From positions 1-24,548 of the forward strand of contig JBBRVU010000045.1 of the NCBI GenBank assembly GCA_038246575.1: a stretch of 24,548 bases of DNA, given 5' to 3'. Below are positions 7,179-15,135 of this stretch, piece after piece. Each line of letters opens with the position of its first letter. Within the stretch, counting starts at the first letter, position 1. The notes below the pieces were generated by a model. It worked only from the letters and a program-made list of their open reading frames with translations, was not told the DNA's origin and made no database searches. The translations under genes were made by a program, and so were the position numbers. This DNA comes from JACCUZ01 sp038246575 (lineage in GTDB: Bacteria > Actinomycetota > Actinomycetes > JACCUZ01).

Positions 7179-7412
7179 TCAGATCTTGGTGAGCTTGGGG
7201 TAGGGCGAGGTGATGCGCAGCTGGCGTTCGCCGAAGGCGACGACGACGGCGATGCCCTCCTCGACCGAGACGACCTTGCCGAGCCCGCACTGGTCGTGGG
7301 TCACCCGGTCATCGAGCTCGAAGTGCTCGACGGGCTTCGCCACCGGATCCCGGAACGGGCTGCCAGCAGGGCGGGGGCGCGGGGTCGACCTCGACGGTGT
7401 CATCAAGGCCAT
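7179..7412 (-). CDS. Small Tudor-like (UvrD/PcrA C-terminal-like) protein
   Basis: A protein of 77 residues from the ATG at 7412, or 74 from the in-frame ATG at 7403. After a Pro/Arg-rich N-terminus comes one small beta-barrel-like module: HFELDDRVTHDQCGLGKVVS followed by GIAVVVAFGERQLRI and PYPKLTKI. The pattern 'GDRV-H...GLG-VV....-V-FG' is shared with the Tudor-like tail of UvrD/PcrA helicases, which contacts RNA polymerase, and with small stand-alone actinobacterial proteins. CarD-like interaction modules are similar in plan. No catalytic residues are seen. A role in binding polymerase or nucleic acid is a hypothesis from fold only. A CATAAT box placed for a leaderless transcript supports 7403 as the start. 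Confidence 0.7.
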   Translation of the reverse strand: MALMTPSRSTPRPRPAGSPFRDPVAKPVEHFELDDRVTHDQCGLGKVVSVEEGIAVVVAFGERQLRITSPYPKLTKI

Positions 7413-7416
7413 TATG
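7411..7416 (-). promoter_or_regulatory. Leaderless -10 box (CATAAT) for the small Tudor-like gene
   Basis: On the minus strand CATAAT ends eight positions before the ATG at 7403. The box overlaps the alternative ATG at 7412, which would then not be transcribed, favouring the 74-residue product. Confidence 0.4.
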
Positions 7417-7442
7417 CGCCTCGGACGGAGTTCTCCGCACTT

Positions 7443-7507
7443 ACTCAGCCCGGATTCACTTCTGAGTCACCGTTCCACGCTGCCGGAGATCGGCTGTTGT
7501 GACTCAG
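7443..7507. repeat. Three TGAGTCA-type half sites able to form two exclusive hairpins
   Basis: CTGAGTCAC (7462-7470) pairs perfectly with GTGACTCAG (7499-7507) across 28 bases. The same 7462-7467 bases can instead pair with ACTCAG at 7443-7448 across 13 bases. The group fills the gap between the end of the E2 gene and the start of the small leftward gene. It could be a terminator, an attenuator-like switch or a multi-site operator. Confidence 0.5.
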
Positions 7508-7517
7508 GGTGAGGGGC

Positions 7518-8969
7518 CTACCAGAGCAGGGCGGTCGCCGGGTCCTCGAGGACGCGGGCGATGTCGGCCAGGAACATCGAGCCGAGCTGCCCGTCGATCA
7601 GCCGATGGTCGAAGGACAGCGCGAGCTGGGTCACCTTGCGCACCACTATCTCGCCATCGACGACCCACGGCATGTCCCGCACCGCACCGAAGGCCAGGAT
7701 CGCCGACTCGCCCGGGTTGATGATCGGCGTCCCGGCGTCGACGCCGAACACGCCCACGTTGGTGATGGTCATCGTCCCGCCGGACATCTCAGCCGGCTGG
7801 GTGCGGCCCTCGCGGGCAGTGGCGGTCATCGTCTGCAGCGCTTCGGCCAGCTCGCGCAGGGACATCCGGTCGGCATCCTTGACGTTGGGCACGACGAGCC
7901 CACGCGGGGTGGCAGCGGCGATGCCGAGGTTCACGTAGTGCTTGACCACGATCTCCTGCGCGGCCTCGTCCCACGTCGCGTTGACCTCCGGGTTGCGCTT
8001 GATCCCGAGCAGCAACGCCTTCATCAGCACCAGCAGCGGGCTGACCTTGACGTCGCGAAACTCCTTGTCGGACCTCAACTTCGCGACCAGGTCCATCGTG
8101 CGTGTCACGTCAACGGTGACCCACTCGGTGACGTGGGGCGCGGTGAACGCACTGCTCACCATCGCCTGCGCGGTCATCTTGCGCACGCCCTTGACCGGGA
8201 CGCGGGTCTCCCGCTGGCCCGGAGCCGGAGCTGCTTGACGTGACGCCGCGGGGGCCGAACCGCCAGCCGCTGCCTGCTCGACATCCGCCCGCGTGACGAT
8301 GCCGCCCGTGCCGGAGGGCGTGACCGTTGCCAGGTCGACACCGAGGTCCTTGGCCAGCTTGCGCACCGGCGGCTTGGCCAGCACCCCGCCGCCGTTGCCG
8401 TTGGAGCCCGGCGACACCGTGTGCGCGGGCGCGGCCGGTGCCGCCTCGGCGAGCGGCGGCTCGGCCACTGGCGCAGGCGCTGTCTCCATCGCGCCCTGCA
8501 CCGCGTCCTGCGCAGTCGCGGCAGAGGTGTCATCCGGCGTGGCGCCGCCCTTGCGCGGTCGCCGCTTGGCGGTGGTGGTCTTCGGGCCGTAGCCGACCAG
8601 CACCGACGTACGTCCGCCTGGTGCAGGCCCGCCGATGAGCCCCGGCTCGACCGCCTCGTCCTCACCGGGAGTGCCGATCTCGTCGGCAGGGACTGCCGGT
8701 GCCATGTCGTCGCGCGGTGCCGTCGCGGCACCACTGCCGTCGTCGACGCTGATGATCGGCGTGCCGACGTCGACGGTGGTGCCCTCGTCGACGAGCAGCT
8801 CGCTGACCACTCCGGCGTACGGCGAGGGCAGCTCGACCAGCGACTTCGCGGTCTCGATCTCGACGACGATCTCGTTGACCTTCACCGTGTCGCCGGGCTT
8901 GACCTTCCACGACACGATCTCGGCCTCGGTGAGACCCTCGCCCACGTCGGGCAGCTTGAACTGCTTCAC
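7518..8969 (-). CDS. bkdC: Branched-chain alpha-keto acid dehydrogenase E2 (dihydrolipoamide acyltransferase)
   Basis: A 483-residue E2 subunit. An N-terminal lipoyl domain carries the lipoyl-lysine Lys42 in ETAKS. A long Ala/Pro/Gly-rich linker containing GRTSVLVGYGPK follows. The peripheral E3/E1-binding domain lies at about 198-233 (AKPPVRKLAKDLGVDL, then PSGTGGIVTRADVE), and the C-terminal catalytic domain ends with His455 and Asp459 in DHRLIDG. It transfers the acyl group from the E1-bound intermediate to CoA, giving branched acyl-CoA for energy or fatty-acid primers. Only one lipoyl domain is present, which suits BCKDH more than actinobacterial pyruvate or 2-oxoglutarate complexes. The start is the GTG at 8969, preceded by AAGGAG and lying 19 bases after the E1 beta stop. 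The operon carries no lipoamide dehydrogenase, so E3 must come from elsewhere. Confidence 0.92.
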   Translation of the reverse strand: MKQFKLPDVGEGLTEAEIVSWKVKPGDTVKVNEIVVEIETAKSLVELPSPYAGVVSELLVDEGTTVDVGTPIISVDDGSGAATAPRDDMAPAVPADEIGTPGEDEAVEPGLIGGPAPGGRTSVLVGYGPKTTTAKRRPRKGGATPDDTSAATAQDAVQGAMETAPAPVAEPPLAEAAPAAPAHTVSPGSNGNGGGVLAKPPVRKLAKDLGVDLATVTPSGTGGIVTRADVEQAAAGGSAPAASRQAAPAPGQRETRVPVKGVRKMTAQAMVSSAFTAPHVTEWVTVDVTRTMDLVAKLRSDKEFRDVKVSPLLVLMKALLLGIKRNPEVNATWDEAAQEIVVKHYVNLGIAAATPRGLVVPNVKDADRMSLRELAEALQTMTATAREGRTQPAEMSGGTMTITNVGVFGVDAGTPIINPGESAILAFGAVRDMPWVVDGEIVVRKVTQLALSFDHRLIDGQLGSMFLADIARVLEDPATALLW

Positions 8970-8988
8970 AGCTGGCGCTCCTTGCGGA

Positions 8989-9972
8989 TCAGAAGGCGAG
9001 CGAACGGTCGACGGCGTCCAGCACCCGATCGAGGTCGGGGAGGTACTCCTCCTCGATCCGGCTCGGCGGGTACGGGGTGTCAAAGCCACCGACGCGAATC
9101 ACCGGGGCCTCGAGGGAGTAGAAGCAGGACTCGGTGACTCGGGCGGCGATCTCGGCACCCATGCCGAGGAACACCGGCGCCTCGTGCACGACGACCAGCC
9201 GCCCGGTCTTCTCGACCGAGGCACGCATCGTCACCATGTCCAGCGGCGAGAGTGCCCGCAGGTCGACAACCTCGACCGACTTGCCCTCCTCGGCAGCCGC
9301 GGACGCCGCGTCCATCGAGGTCTTCACCATCGGGCCGTACGCCGCGACGGTGACGTCGGTGCCCTCGCGTACGACACGGGCCGTCGTCAAGGGCAGTGCC
9401 TGGTCAAGGGTGAGGGCGTCGTCCAGGTCGGCCTTCTCCCAGTAGCGGCGCTTGGGCTCGTAGAAGATGACCGGGTCATCGGAGGCGATCGCCTGCTGGA
9501 TCATGAAGTACGCGTCGACCGGGTTCGAGCAGGCCACGACCTTGAGGCCGGCCGTGTGCGCGAAGTAGGCCTCGTTGGACTCGCTGTGGTGCTCGACCGC
9601 CCCGATGCCCCCGCCGAACGGGATCCGCACGACCACGGGAAGCGACACCTTGCCGAGTGCCCGCGCACGCATCTTGGCCAGCTGGCTCACGATCTGGTCG
9701 AAGGCGGGGTAGACGAAGCCGTCGAACTGGATCTCGCACACCGGCCGGTAGCCGCGCAGCGCCAGCCCGATCGCGGTGCCGAGGATCCCGGACTCCGCGA
9801 GCGGGGTGTCGATGACACGGTCCTCGCCGAAGTCCTTCTGCAGGCCGTCGGTCACCCGGAAGACGCCGCCGAGCTTGCCGACGTCCTCGCCCATGACCAG
9901 AACCTTCGGATCGGCCTCCATGGCCTTGCGCAGGCCCATCGTCACGCCCTTGGCCAGGGTGATGGTGCTCAC
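8989..9972 (-). CDS. bkdB: Branched-chain alpha-keto acid dehydrogenase E1 component, beta subunit
   Basis: A 327-residue transketolase-like E1 beta subunit of normal length. It shows MGEDVGKLGGVFRVTDGL near the N-terminus, then DTPLAESGILGTAIGLAL, IQFDGFVYPAFDQIVSQLAK, and the GGGIGAVEHHSES and FYEPKRRYW segments typical of 2-oxoisovalerate dehydrogenases. With the alpha subunit it makes the alpha2beta2 thiamine-diphosphate enzyme that decarboxylates the keto acids of Val, Leu and Ile. The GTG start overlaps the alpha-subunit stop by four bases (GTGA), so the two are translationally coupled and likely made in equal amounts. Confidence 0.93.
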   Translation of the reverse strand: MSTITLAKGVTMGLRKAMEADPKVLVMGEDVGKLGGVFRVTDGLQKDFGEDRVIDTPLAESGILGTAIGLALRGYRPVCEIQFDGFVYPAFDQIVSQLAKMRARALGKVSLPVVVRIPFGGGIGAVEHHSESNEAYFAHTAGLKVVACSNPVDAYFMIQQAIASDDPVIFYEPKRRYWEKADLDDALTLDQALPLTTARVVREGTDVTVAAYGPMVKTSMDAASAAAEEGKSVEVVDLRALSPLDMVTMRASVEKTGRLVVVHEAPVFLGMGAEIAARVTESCFYSLEAPVIRVGGFDTPYPPSRIEEEYLPDLDRVLDAVDRSLAF

Positions 9973-11102
9973 GAGTGGCTCCCCTCGAAGGAGTCGAGGT
10001 AGGCCGCGAACTGCTCGCGCTCCTCGTCGATCAGCGCGTGACGCTCGGCGTAGACATGGTCGAAGATCGACAGTGGATCAGGGTCCGGCAGCTCGAGGCA
10101 GCCCTTGCGCACGTGCGCTGCCAGCTCCTCGGACTCCTTCTCGAGGGCCTCGAAGAACGCCTGGTCGGCCTTGCCGGTGCGGACGAGATAGGCCTTCACC
10201 CGCTCGATCGGGTCCTTGAGCTTCCACGACTCCAGCTCGTCGGAGAGCCGGTAGCGGGTCGGGTCGTCGGAGGTCGTGTGCGCGCCCATCCGGTACGTGT
10301 AGGCCTCGACGAGCGTCGGTCCGCTGCCCTCCCGCGCGTTCTGCAGCGCAGCCCTCGTCACCGCGAGCACGGCCAGCACGTCGTTGCCGTCGACCCGCAC
10401 ACCCGGGAAGCCGAAACCGCTGGCCCGCTCGTACAGCGGGATCCGGCTCTGCTTCTCGATCGGCTCCGAGATCGCCCACTGGTTGTTCTGGCAGAAGAAC
10501 ACGACGGGCGCGTTGAACACGCTGGCGAAGATGAACGCCTCGTTCACGTCGCCCTGGCTGGTCGCGCCGTCGCCGAAGTAGGCGAGGACTGCCCCGTCCG
10601 CGTCGTCCTTCTGCATGCCCATGGCGTAGCCGGTCGCGTGCAGGGTCTGCGCCCCGATGACGATCGTGTAGAGGTGGAAGTTCTTCTCGTTCGGGTCCCA
10701 GCCGCCGTGATTCACGCCGCGGAAGAGCCCGAGCAGGTTCAGCGGGTCGACCCCGCGGCACCAGGCGACGCCGTGCTCGCGATAGGTCGGGAAAGCGTAG
10801 TCCTCCTCGCGCATCGCGCGACCGGAGCCCACCTGAGCCGCTTCCTGCCCGAGCAGGCTGGCCCAGATGCCGAGCTCGCCCTGGCGCTGCAAGGCCGTGG
10901 CCTCGGCGTCCACCCGGCGGACCAGGACGAGGTCGCGGTAGAGGCCGCGCAGCTCCTCGTCGCCGATGTCCAGGGAGTACGCGGGGTGCTCGACGCGCTC
11001 GCCCTCCGGGGTGAGCAGCTGCACCAGCTCGGGCTCGCTGCCTGGTGACGCCGTGGGGCTGACGGGTCGGGTACCCGTCGAGCCGAGCGCGCTGTCGGTC
11101 AC
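9969..11102 (-). CDS. bkdA: Branched-chain alpha-keto acid dehydrogenase E1 component, alpha subunit
   Basis: A 377-residue E1 alpha subunit. The thiamine-diphosphate motif runs from GDG (residues 177-179, in AYFGDGATSQGDVNEAFIFA) to the NN pair at 206-207. RMGAHTTSDDPTRYR near the substrate loop is typical of branched-chain and not pyruvate E1 alpha. About 45 N-terminal residues rich in Pro, Ser and Thr precede the conserved core, as in other actinobacterial BkdA. GTG at 11102 follows GAGGAG at five bases; further upstream frame is non-conserved. It is first in the bkdABC-type operon and its promoter must lie in 11103-11318. No BkdR/Lrp-type regulator gene is adjacent. Confidence 0.92.
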   Translation of the reverse strand: MTDSALGSTGTRPVSPTASPGSEPELVQLLTPEGERVEHPAYSLDIGDEELRGLYRDLVLVRRVDAEATALQRQGELGIWASLLGQEAAQVGSGRAMREEDYAFPTYREHGVAWCRGVDPLNLLGLFRGVNHGGWDPNEKNFHLYTIVIGAQTLHATGYAMGMQKDDADGAVLAYFGDGATSQGDVNEAFIFASVFNAPVVFFCQNNQWAISEPIEKQSRIPLYERASGFGFPGVRVDGNDVLAVLAVTRAALQNAREGSGPTLVEAYTYRMGAHTTSDDPTRYRLSDELESWKLKDPIERVKAYLVRTGKADQAFFEALEKESEELAAHVRKGCLELPDPDPLSIFDHVYAERHALIDEEREQFAAYLDSFEGSHS

Positions 11103-11227
11103 GTGCACTCCTCGTTCGCTCGAGCCGGTCCGGCGGGATCTCCGCGGAGCCGGCGTCGTGCAGTTCGGGCCCCTCGTGCCGCGCCCTGTTGGCCGCGGCG
11201 ACGCTGGGCCGTGCGTGTGGAATGTGC

Positions 11228-11247
11228 TGCGCCTCACACGAGGCGCA
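11228..11247. repeat. Perfect inverted repeat upstream of the bkd operon
   Basis: TGCGCCTC and GAGGCGCA form an 8-bp perfect stem with a 4-base loop (ACAC). It lies 126 bases before the bkdA start and 71 bases past the stop of the upstream leftward gene. It may be the terminator of that gene, without a T-tract, or an operator for bkd. Nothing else of note was seen in 11103-11318 except the 10-bp palindrome ACGGCGCCGT near 11298. Confidence 0.45.
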
Positions 11248-11318
11248 CGGCCAACGGTACCGGCGCTGTGGCGGGCGCTGCGAACTGCCTCGGAAACGGC
11301 GCCGTGAAAACGGTGCGG

Positions 11319-12347
11319 TCAGTGCTTGGACTTGCCGTCGTGGTCGTCGTCGTCGTCCTCGTCGTCGCCGTCGTCGTCGCCGTCGTCGTGCGCCCCGCTG
11401 CGCGGGCCGGCAGCCTTCGCCTGGTCCTTGGCCGCCCTCTCGGCAGCCTTCGCCTGGTCCTTGGCCGCCCTCTCGGCAGCCTTCGCCTCGTCCTTGGCCG
11501 CCCTCTCGGCAGCCTTCGCCTGGTCCTTGGCCGCCCTCTCGCCATCCTCGGCAGCCCGCTTCGCCGCCTTGGCCTGGTCGTAGGCGGCCTTCTGCTCGGC
11601 CTTGGCCCGCTCCTTGGCGGTGTCCGCAGTTGCCCGGGCCTGGTCCCTGGCCGCGCGAGCGGCGGCCTTGGCCTGTTCGTACGCCGCCTTAGCCTCGGCC
11701 TTGGCCCGCTCGTACGCGGCCTTCGCGGCGTTCTTGGCGCCGTGATCGGCTCGGGAGCGCGCCTCCTGCTCGCGCTCCGCGGTCGAGGTTACGACCGGGC
11801 GTCGGGCCTTCGTGCCCACCGAGACCACCGGCGCCGCCGGCGCCACCGGCGCCACCGTGGGTGGCAGGGCCACCGCGGGGGGCGGGACCTCGGTGAGAAC
11901 TGGTGTCTCCGGCTCCGGGGCGGGCTCCGGCTGAGGCGTCGTTGCTTCCGTCGGCTCGTCCGGGGCGGGCGGGGCCGGCTCGGCGGTCGGAGTGCTGGAC
12001 AGTCCCACGGAAGGGGGCACCAGGGGCAGACCGAGCGTCGGCAACGAGACTGGAACGATCAACGGTCCGCCACGGCGGGGCGCGCGCGGCTTGCGGGGCT
12101 TCGCCGGGGAGGAGGTCGGGACCGGCACGGTCGTGGTACGCGGCGTGACGACAACTGCCCGGGGGGGTGGCGCGGTGCGGGCAACGGGCGGGGGGACGCT
12201 GATCGGGGTGGGGCCGGCGATCTCGCTGACGCCGACGAAGCCGAGCGTGGTCAGGGCACCGGCACTCAGCAACGCCAACGCTCCAGTAGCCACACCGGTG
12301 GTGATGCCACCTGTGGCTCCCGAGGCGCGAGCAGTTCGCCGGGTCAT
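11319..12347 (-). CDS. Membrane-anchored Pro-rich, Lys/Ala-repeat protein with Asp-rich tail
   Basis: A 342-residue protein with no recognised catalytic domain. After a basic N-terminus (MTRRTARASG), one hydrophobic segment at about 15-40 could be a signal peptide or membrane anchor. Residues 45-195 are Pro/Thr/Val-rich, like an exported spacer crossing a cell wall. Residues 198-318 are almost only Ala, Lys, Glu, Arg, Asp and Gln in 11-residue units such as AERAAKDQAKA, predicted to form a long charged helix or coiled coil reminiscent of TolA or histone-H1-like tails. The last 24 residues are nearly all Asp and end in GKSKH. ATG at 12347 follows AGGAC. A surface or periplasmic structural role is inferred from the layout only. 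A DNA-binding histone-like protein is less likely because of the anchor and the acidic tail. Confidence 0.7.
   Translation of the reverse strand: MTRRTARASGATGGITTGVATGALALLSAGALTTLGFVGVSEIAGPTPISVPPPVARTAPPPRAVVVTPRTTTVPVPTSSPAKPRKPRAPRRGGPLIVPVSLPTLGLPLVPPSVGLSSTPTAEPAPPAPDEPTEATTPQPEPAPEPETPVLTEVPPPAVALPPTVAPVAPAAPVVSVGTKARRPVVTSTAEREQEARSRADHGAKNAAKAAYERAKAEAKAAYEQAKAAARAARDQARATADTAKERAKAEQKAAYDQAKAAKRAAEDGERAAKDQAKAAERAAKDEAKAAERAAKDQAKAAERAAKDQAKAAGPRSGAHDDGDDDGDDEDDDDDHDGKSKH
11410..11541. repeat. Four tandem 33-bp units inside the Lys/Ala-rich gene
   Basis: Units run 11410-11442, 11443-11475, 11476-11508 and 11509-11541. Three are identical and the third differs by one base (Gln to Glu in the protein). 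Each encodes an 11-residue unit. Near identity at the DNA level points to recent expansion by slippage or unequal recombination, so length may vary between strains. Confidence 0.9.
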
Positions 12348-12389
12348 CTTTGTCCTAGTTCGAGGGGGGTTACCTGCTGTGACTATCGG

Positions 12390-12404
12390 ACCACCTTAGG
12401 TGGT
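12390..12404. promoter_or_regulatory. Operator-like palindrome between divergent genes
   Basis: ACCACCT and AGGTGGT form a perfect palindrome around one central T. It lies 43 bases upstream of the leftward Lys/Ala-rich gene and contains TAAGGT on the minus strand, a possible -10 box. No regulator gene is adjacent. Confidence 0.4.
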
Positions 12405-12514
12405 TACTTAAGCAGAACACACGGCCGATCGGGTGATTTTTGCCGGAACCAGGTAACGCGTCGATCACGGTGTGAACGGGGTTAGTGTGTCAGCAGCAAA
12501 ACGGAAGGATGCTG

Positions 12515-13495
12515 ATGTCGAACAGGCAGCCCGTCGTGCCCGGTCCGGTGCGCCCGGCAGCGGTCTGGCTCGCGCTGGGGACGGTCTACCTCGTCTGGGG
12601 TTCGACGTACCTCGCGATCCGGGTCGTGGTGGACACCGTGCCGCCGCTGCTGGCCATGAGCGCTCGCTTCGTCACCGCGGCGGTCCTCCTCGGCACCATC
12701 CTGATGATCCGCGGGGGCTTCGCTGCCCTGCGGGTCCGGCCCCGCGAGCTCGGCGGGGCGGCAGTGGTGGGCATCCTGCTGGTCGTGGGCGGCAACGGGG
12801 CCGTCGCGGTGGCCGAGCAGACCGTGCCCTCCGGCATCACCGCACTGCTCATCGCGGCCACGCCACTGTGGCTGGTCCTGCTGCGCACGACCGTCGGGGA
12901 CCGGCCCCGGCCCGTGAGCCTGCTGGGGACGGCCGTCGGCTTCCTCGGTATCGCGGCGCTCGTCCATCCCGGTGCCTCGCTCGGGGTGGGGGTGCAGACC
13001 TGGGGGTTGCTGACGCTGGTCGGTGCCGCCATGTCCTGGGCGCTCGGGTCCTTCCTGTCCTCCCGGATCAGCATCCCGTCGGATGCCTTCGTGGCCACCA
13101 CCTGGGAGATGTTGATCGGGGGCCTGGTGATGGGCGCCGTTGGTGCCGCGACCGGTGAGCTCGACGACCTGTCGCTCGCCGCGGTGCCCGATCGTGGCTG
13201 GGTCGCGCTGGCCTACCTCATCCTGGTCGGCTCGATCGTGGGCTACTCGGCGTACGTCTGGCTGCTGCACCACGCGCCGATCTCGCTGACCGCGACCTAC
13301 GCCTACGTCAACCCCGTGGTCGCGGTCGTCCTCGGGGCGTTGATCCTCTCCGAGCCGATCACCGCCGGTGTGCTGGTCGGCGGTGCCGTGGTGCTCGCCG
13401 GGGTCGCTCTCGTCGTCAGCGCGGAGCGGCCACGCCGGCGGGAGCCGGGGCCCACGTCCAACACCCAGGAAGAGGTGGTAGACCTCCCGGCATGA
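12515..13495 (+). CDS. EamA-family (DMT superfamily) transporter
   Basis: A 326-residue inner-membrane protein with about ten hydrophobic segments in two EamA repeats. The first opens LALGTVYLVWGSTYLAIR; the second ends with AYVNPVVAVVLGALILSEPI, the hallmark of drug/metabolite exporters of the YedA/RhaT-like branch. Such proteins usually export amino acids, nucleosides or toxic metabolites; substrate is unknown. ATG at 12515 is chosen because GGAAGG lies six bases before it; a GTG at 12485 would add ten residues but has no ribosome site. A possible -10 box, TAGTGT, is at 12483. The gene overlaps the PhoD-like gene by ATGA. Confidence 0.9.
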   Translation: MSNRQPVVPGPVRPAAVWLALGTVYLVWGSTYLAIRVVVDTVPPLLAMSARFVTAAVLLGTILMIRGGFAALRVRPRELGGAAVVGILLVVGGNGAVAVAEQTVPSGITALLIAATPLWLVLLRTTVGDRPRPVSLLGTAVGFLGIAALVHPGASLGVGVQTWGLLTLVGAAMSWALGSFLSSRISIPSDAFVATTWEMLIGGLVMGAVGAATGELDDLSLAAVPDRGWVALAYLILVGSIVGYSAYVWLLHHAPISLTATYAYVNPVVAVVLGALILSEPITAGVLVGGAVVLAGVALVVSAERPRRREPGPTSNTQEEVVDLPA

Positions 13496-15135
13496 GCCGT
13501 CTGGTGCTCGGCCCCCTGCTGCGACATGTCGGGCACAACGACGCCAGCATCTGGGTGGAGACCGACGCTCCGTGCACGGTGGAGGTGCTCGGCCACCGCG
13601 AGCACACCTGGGAGGCAGGGGGGCATCACTTCGCGCTGGTCTGCGTCCAGGACCTCGAGGCCGGGTGCTCCACCGCGTACGACGTGAAGCTGGACGGGGC
13701 GGTGGTCTGGCCGCCGGCAGACACCACCCATCCGCCCTCGCTGATCCGCACCCTGGGCGGCGGTCGTCCACTCACCGTCCTCTTCGGCTCCTGCCGGTAT
13801 GCCCGCCAGGACGCCGTGGTCGGGAACGGCCACTTCGACGCCGACGCCCTCGACGCGTACGCGAAGCGGATGGCGATCCAGTCGGCGGACCGGTGGCCGG
13901 ATGCGTTGCTGCTGCTGGGCGATCAGGTCTACGCCGACGAGCCGTCACCGCGCATCCGCGAGCGGATCCGTGCGACGCGCGACGTCAGCCAGGAGCCGGG
14001 CGAGCAGGTGAAGGACTTCGAGGAGTACACCTGGCTGTACGAGGAGTCGTGGACCGATCCGGACGTGCGGTGGCTGCTGTCGACCGTGCCGAGCTCGATG
14101 ATCTTCGATGACCACGACATCTCCGACGACTGGAACACCTCGGAGTCCTGGCGGCGGGACATGCAGGCCACGTCGTGGTGGGAGGAGCGCGTGGTCGGCG
14201 GGCTCGCGTCGTATTGGGTCTATCAGCACCTGGGCAACCTGTCGCCGGAGGCGCTCGGCGCCAACGAGCTCTACCGGCGGGTGCGGGCCGACGGCGGTGA
14301 CTGCCTGCCGATGCTGCGTGAGTTCGCCGCGGCCGCCGACCGGGAGGCCGACGGGCAGAAGGGCGCCCAGTGGTCCTACCGGCGCGACCTCGGCGACGTG
14401 CGCCTGCTCGTGATCGACTCGAGGTGCGGGCGGATCCTGGACAACGAGCACCGGTCGATGGTGTCCGAGGCGGAGTTCCGCTGGATCGAGGAGCAGGTCG
14501 CGGGCGACTACGACCACCTGCTCGTGGGCACGTCGCTGCCCTGGCTGCTGGCGCGGGCGCTGCACGACATCGAGTCGTGGAACGAGGCGGTGGCGGCCGG
14601 GGCCCGCGGACCTCGGTCGGCGAAGTGGGCGGAGTGGTGGCGGCGGCGGGCCGACCTCGAGCACTGGGCGGCGTTCCGGGAGTCCTTCGACCGGCTGTCC
14701 GACCTGTTCGCCTGCGTCGGCCGGGGCGAGCACGCCGGGTCGGGCGGGACGGCGCCGGCCTCGATCTGCGTCCTGTCAGGCGACGTGCACCACGCGTACG
14801 CCGCGCGGGCGAACTATGACGACTCGGTCTCGTCGGCGGTCTGGCAGCTGACCTGCTCGCCGGTGCACAACTACGTACCGGCCGCGATGCGGGTCGCGTT
14901 CCGGCTGGCCTGGAGCCGGGCTGCCGAACGCGGCATGCGGTTCCTGCTCGACCGCGTGGCCAAGGTGCCCCGGCAACCCCTGACCTGGACCCGGGTGGCC
15001 GGGCCGTCGTACGGCAACGAGATCGCCACGCTCGTGCTGGCGGGCCGGTCGGCCCGGATGCACCTCGAGCGCGCCGCCCCCACCCTCACCACCACCGCCG
15101 ACCTCCCCCTCACCCCCGAGCACCTCCCAAGTTGA
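13492..15135 (+). CDS. PhoD-like metallophosphatase (alkaline phosphatase D family)
   Basis: A 547-residue metallophosphoesterase of the PhoD-like group. An N-terminal beta domain (residues 1-90) precedes the catalytic part with FGSCR (98-102), LLGDQVYADE (141-150), IFDDHDISDDWN (204-215) and SGDVHHAYAA near 423, which supply the metal ligands. There is no Tat or Sec signal, so unlike secreted PhoD it is probably cytoplasmic; this matches the many signal-less PhoD-like proteins of actinobacteria. ATG overlaps the EamA stop by four bases (ATGA), indicating coupling. The last 30 residues are Thr/Pro-rich low-complexity sequence, and the TGA stop lies inside the first copy of the 27-bp intergenic repeat. 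The C-terminus may therefore have been reshaped by that repeat. Substrate unknown. Confidence 0.88.
   Translation: MSRLVLGPLLRHVGHNDASIWVETDAPCTVEVLGHREHTWEAGGHHFALVCVQDLEAGCSTAYDVKLDGAVVWPPADTTHPPSLIRTLGGGRPLTVLFGSCRYARQDAVVGNGHFDADALDAYAKRMAIQSADRWPDALLLLGDQVYADEPSPRIRERIRATRDVSQEPGEQVKDFEEYTWLYEESWTDPDVRWLLSTVPSSMIFDDHDISDDWNTSESWRRDMQATSWWEERVVGGLASYWVYQHLGNLSPEALGANELYRRVRADGGDCLPMLREFAAAADREADGQKGAQWSYRRDLGDVRLLVIDSRCGRILDNEHRSMVSEAEFRWIEEQVAGDYDHLLVGTSLPWLLARALHDIESWNEAVAAGARGPRSAKWAEWWRRRADLEHWAAFRESFDRLSDLFACVGRGEHAGSGGTAPASICVLSGDVHHAYAARANYDDSVSSAVWQLTCSPVHNYVPAAMRVAFRLAWSRAAERGMRFLLDRVAKVPRQPLTWTRVAGPSYGNEIATLVLAGRSARMHLERAAPTLTTTADLPLTPEHLPS

Noticed and set aside
11319..12347. 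Histone H1-like DNA-binding protein
   Set aside because: The Lys/Ala repeats are balanced by Glu and Asp, the tail is strongly acidic and the N-terminus is hydrophobic.
11103..12485. Rightward 460-codon open frame opposite the Lys/Ala-rich gene, with Leu/Gly/Arg repeats
   Set aside because: The repeats only mirror the 33-bp tandem units. The leftward frame has a ribosome site, an N-terminal hydrophobic segment and a sensible layout.
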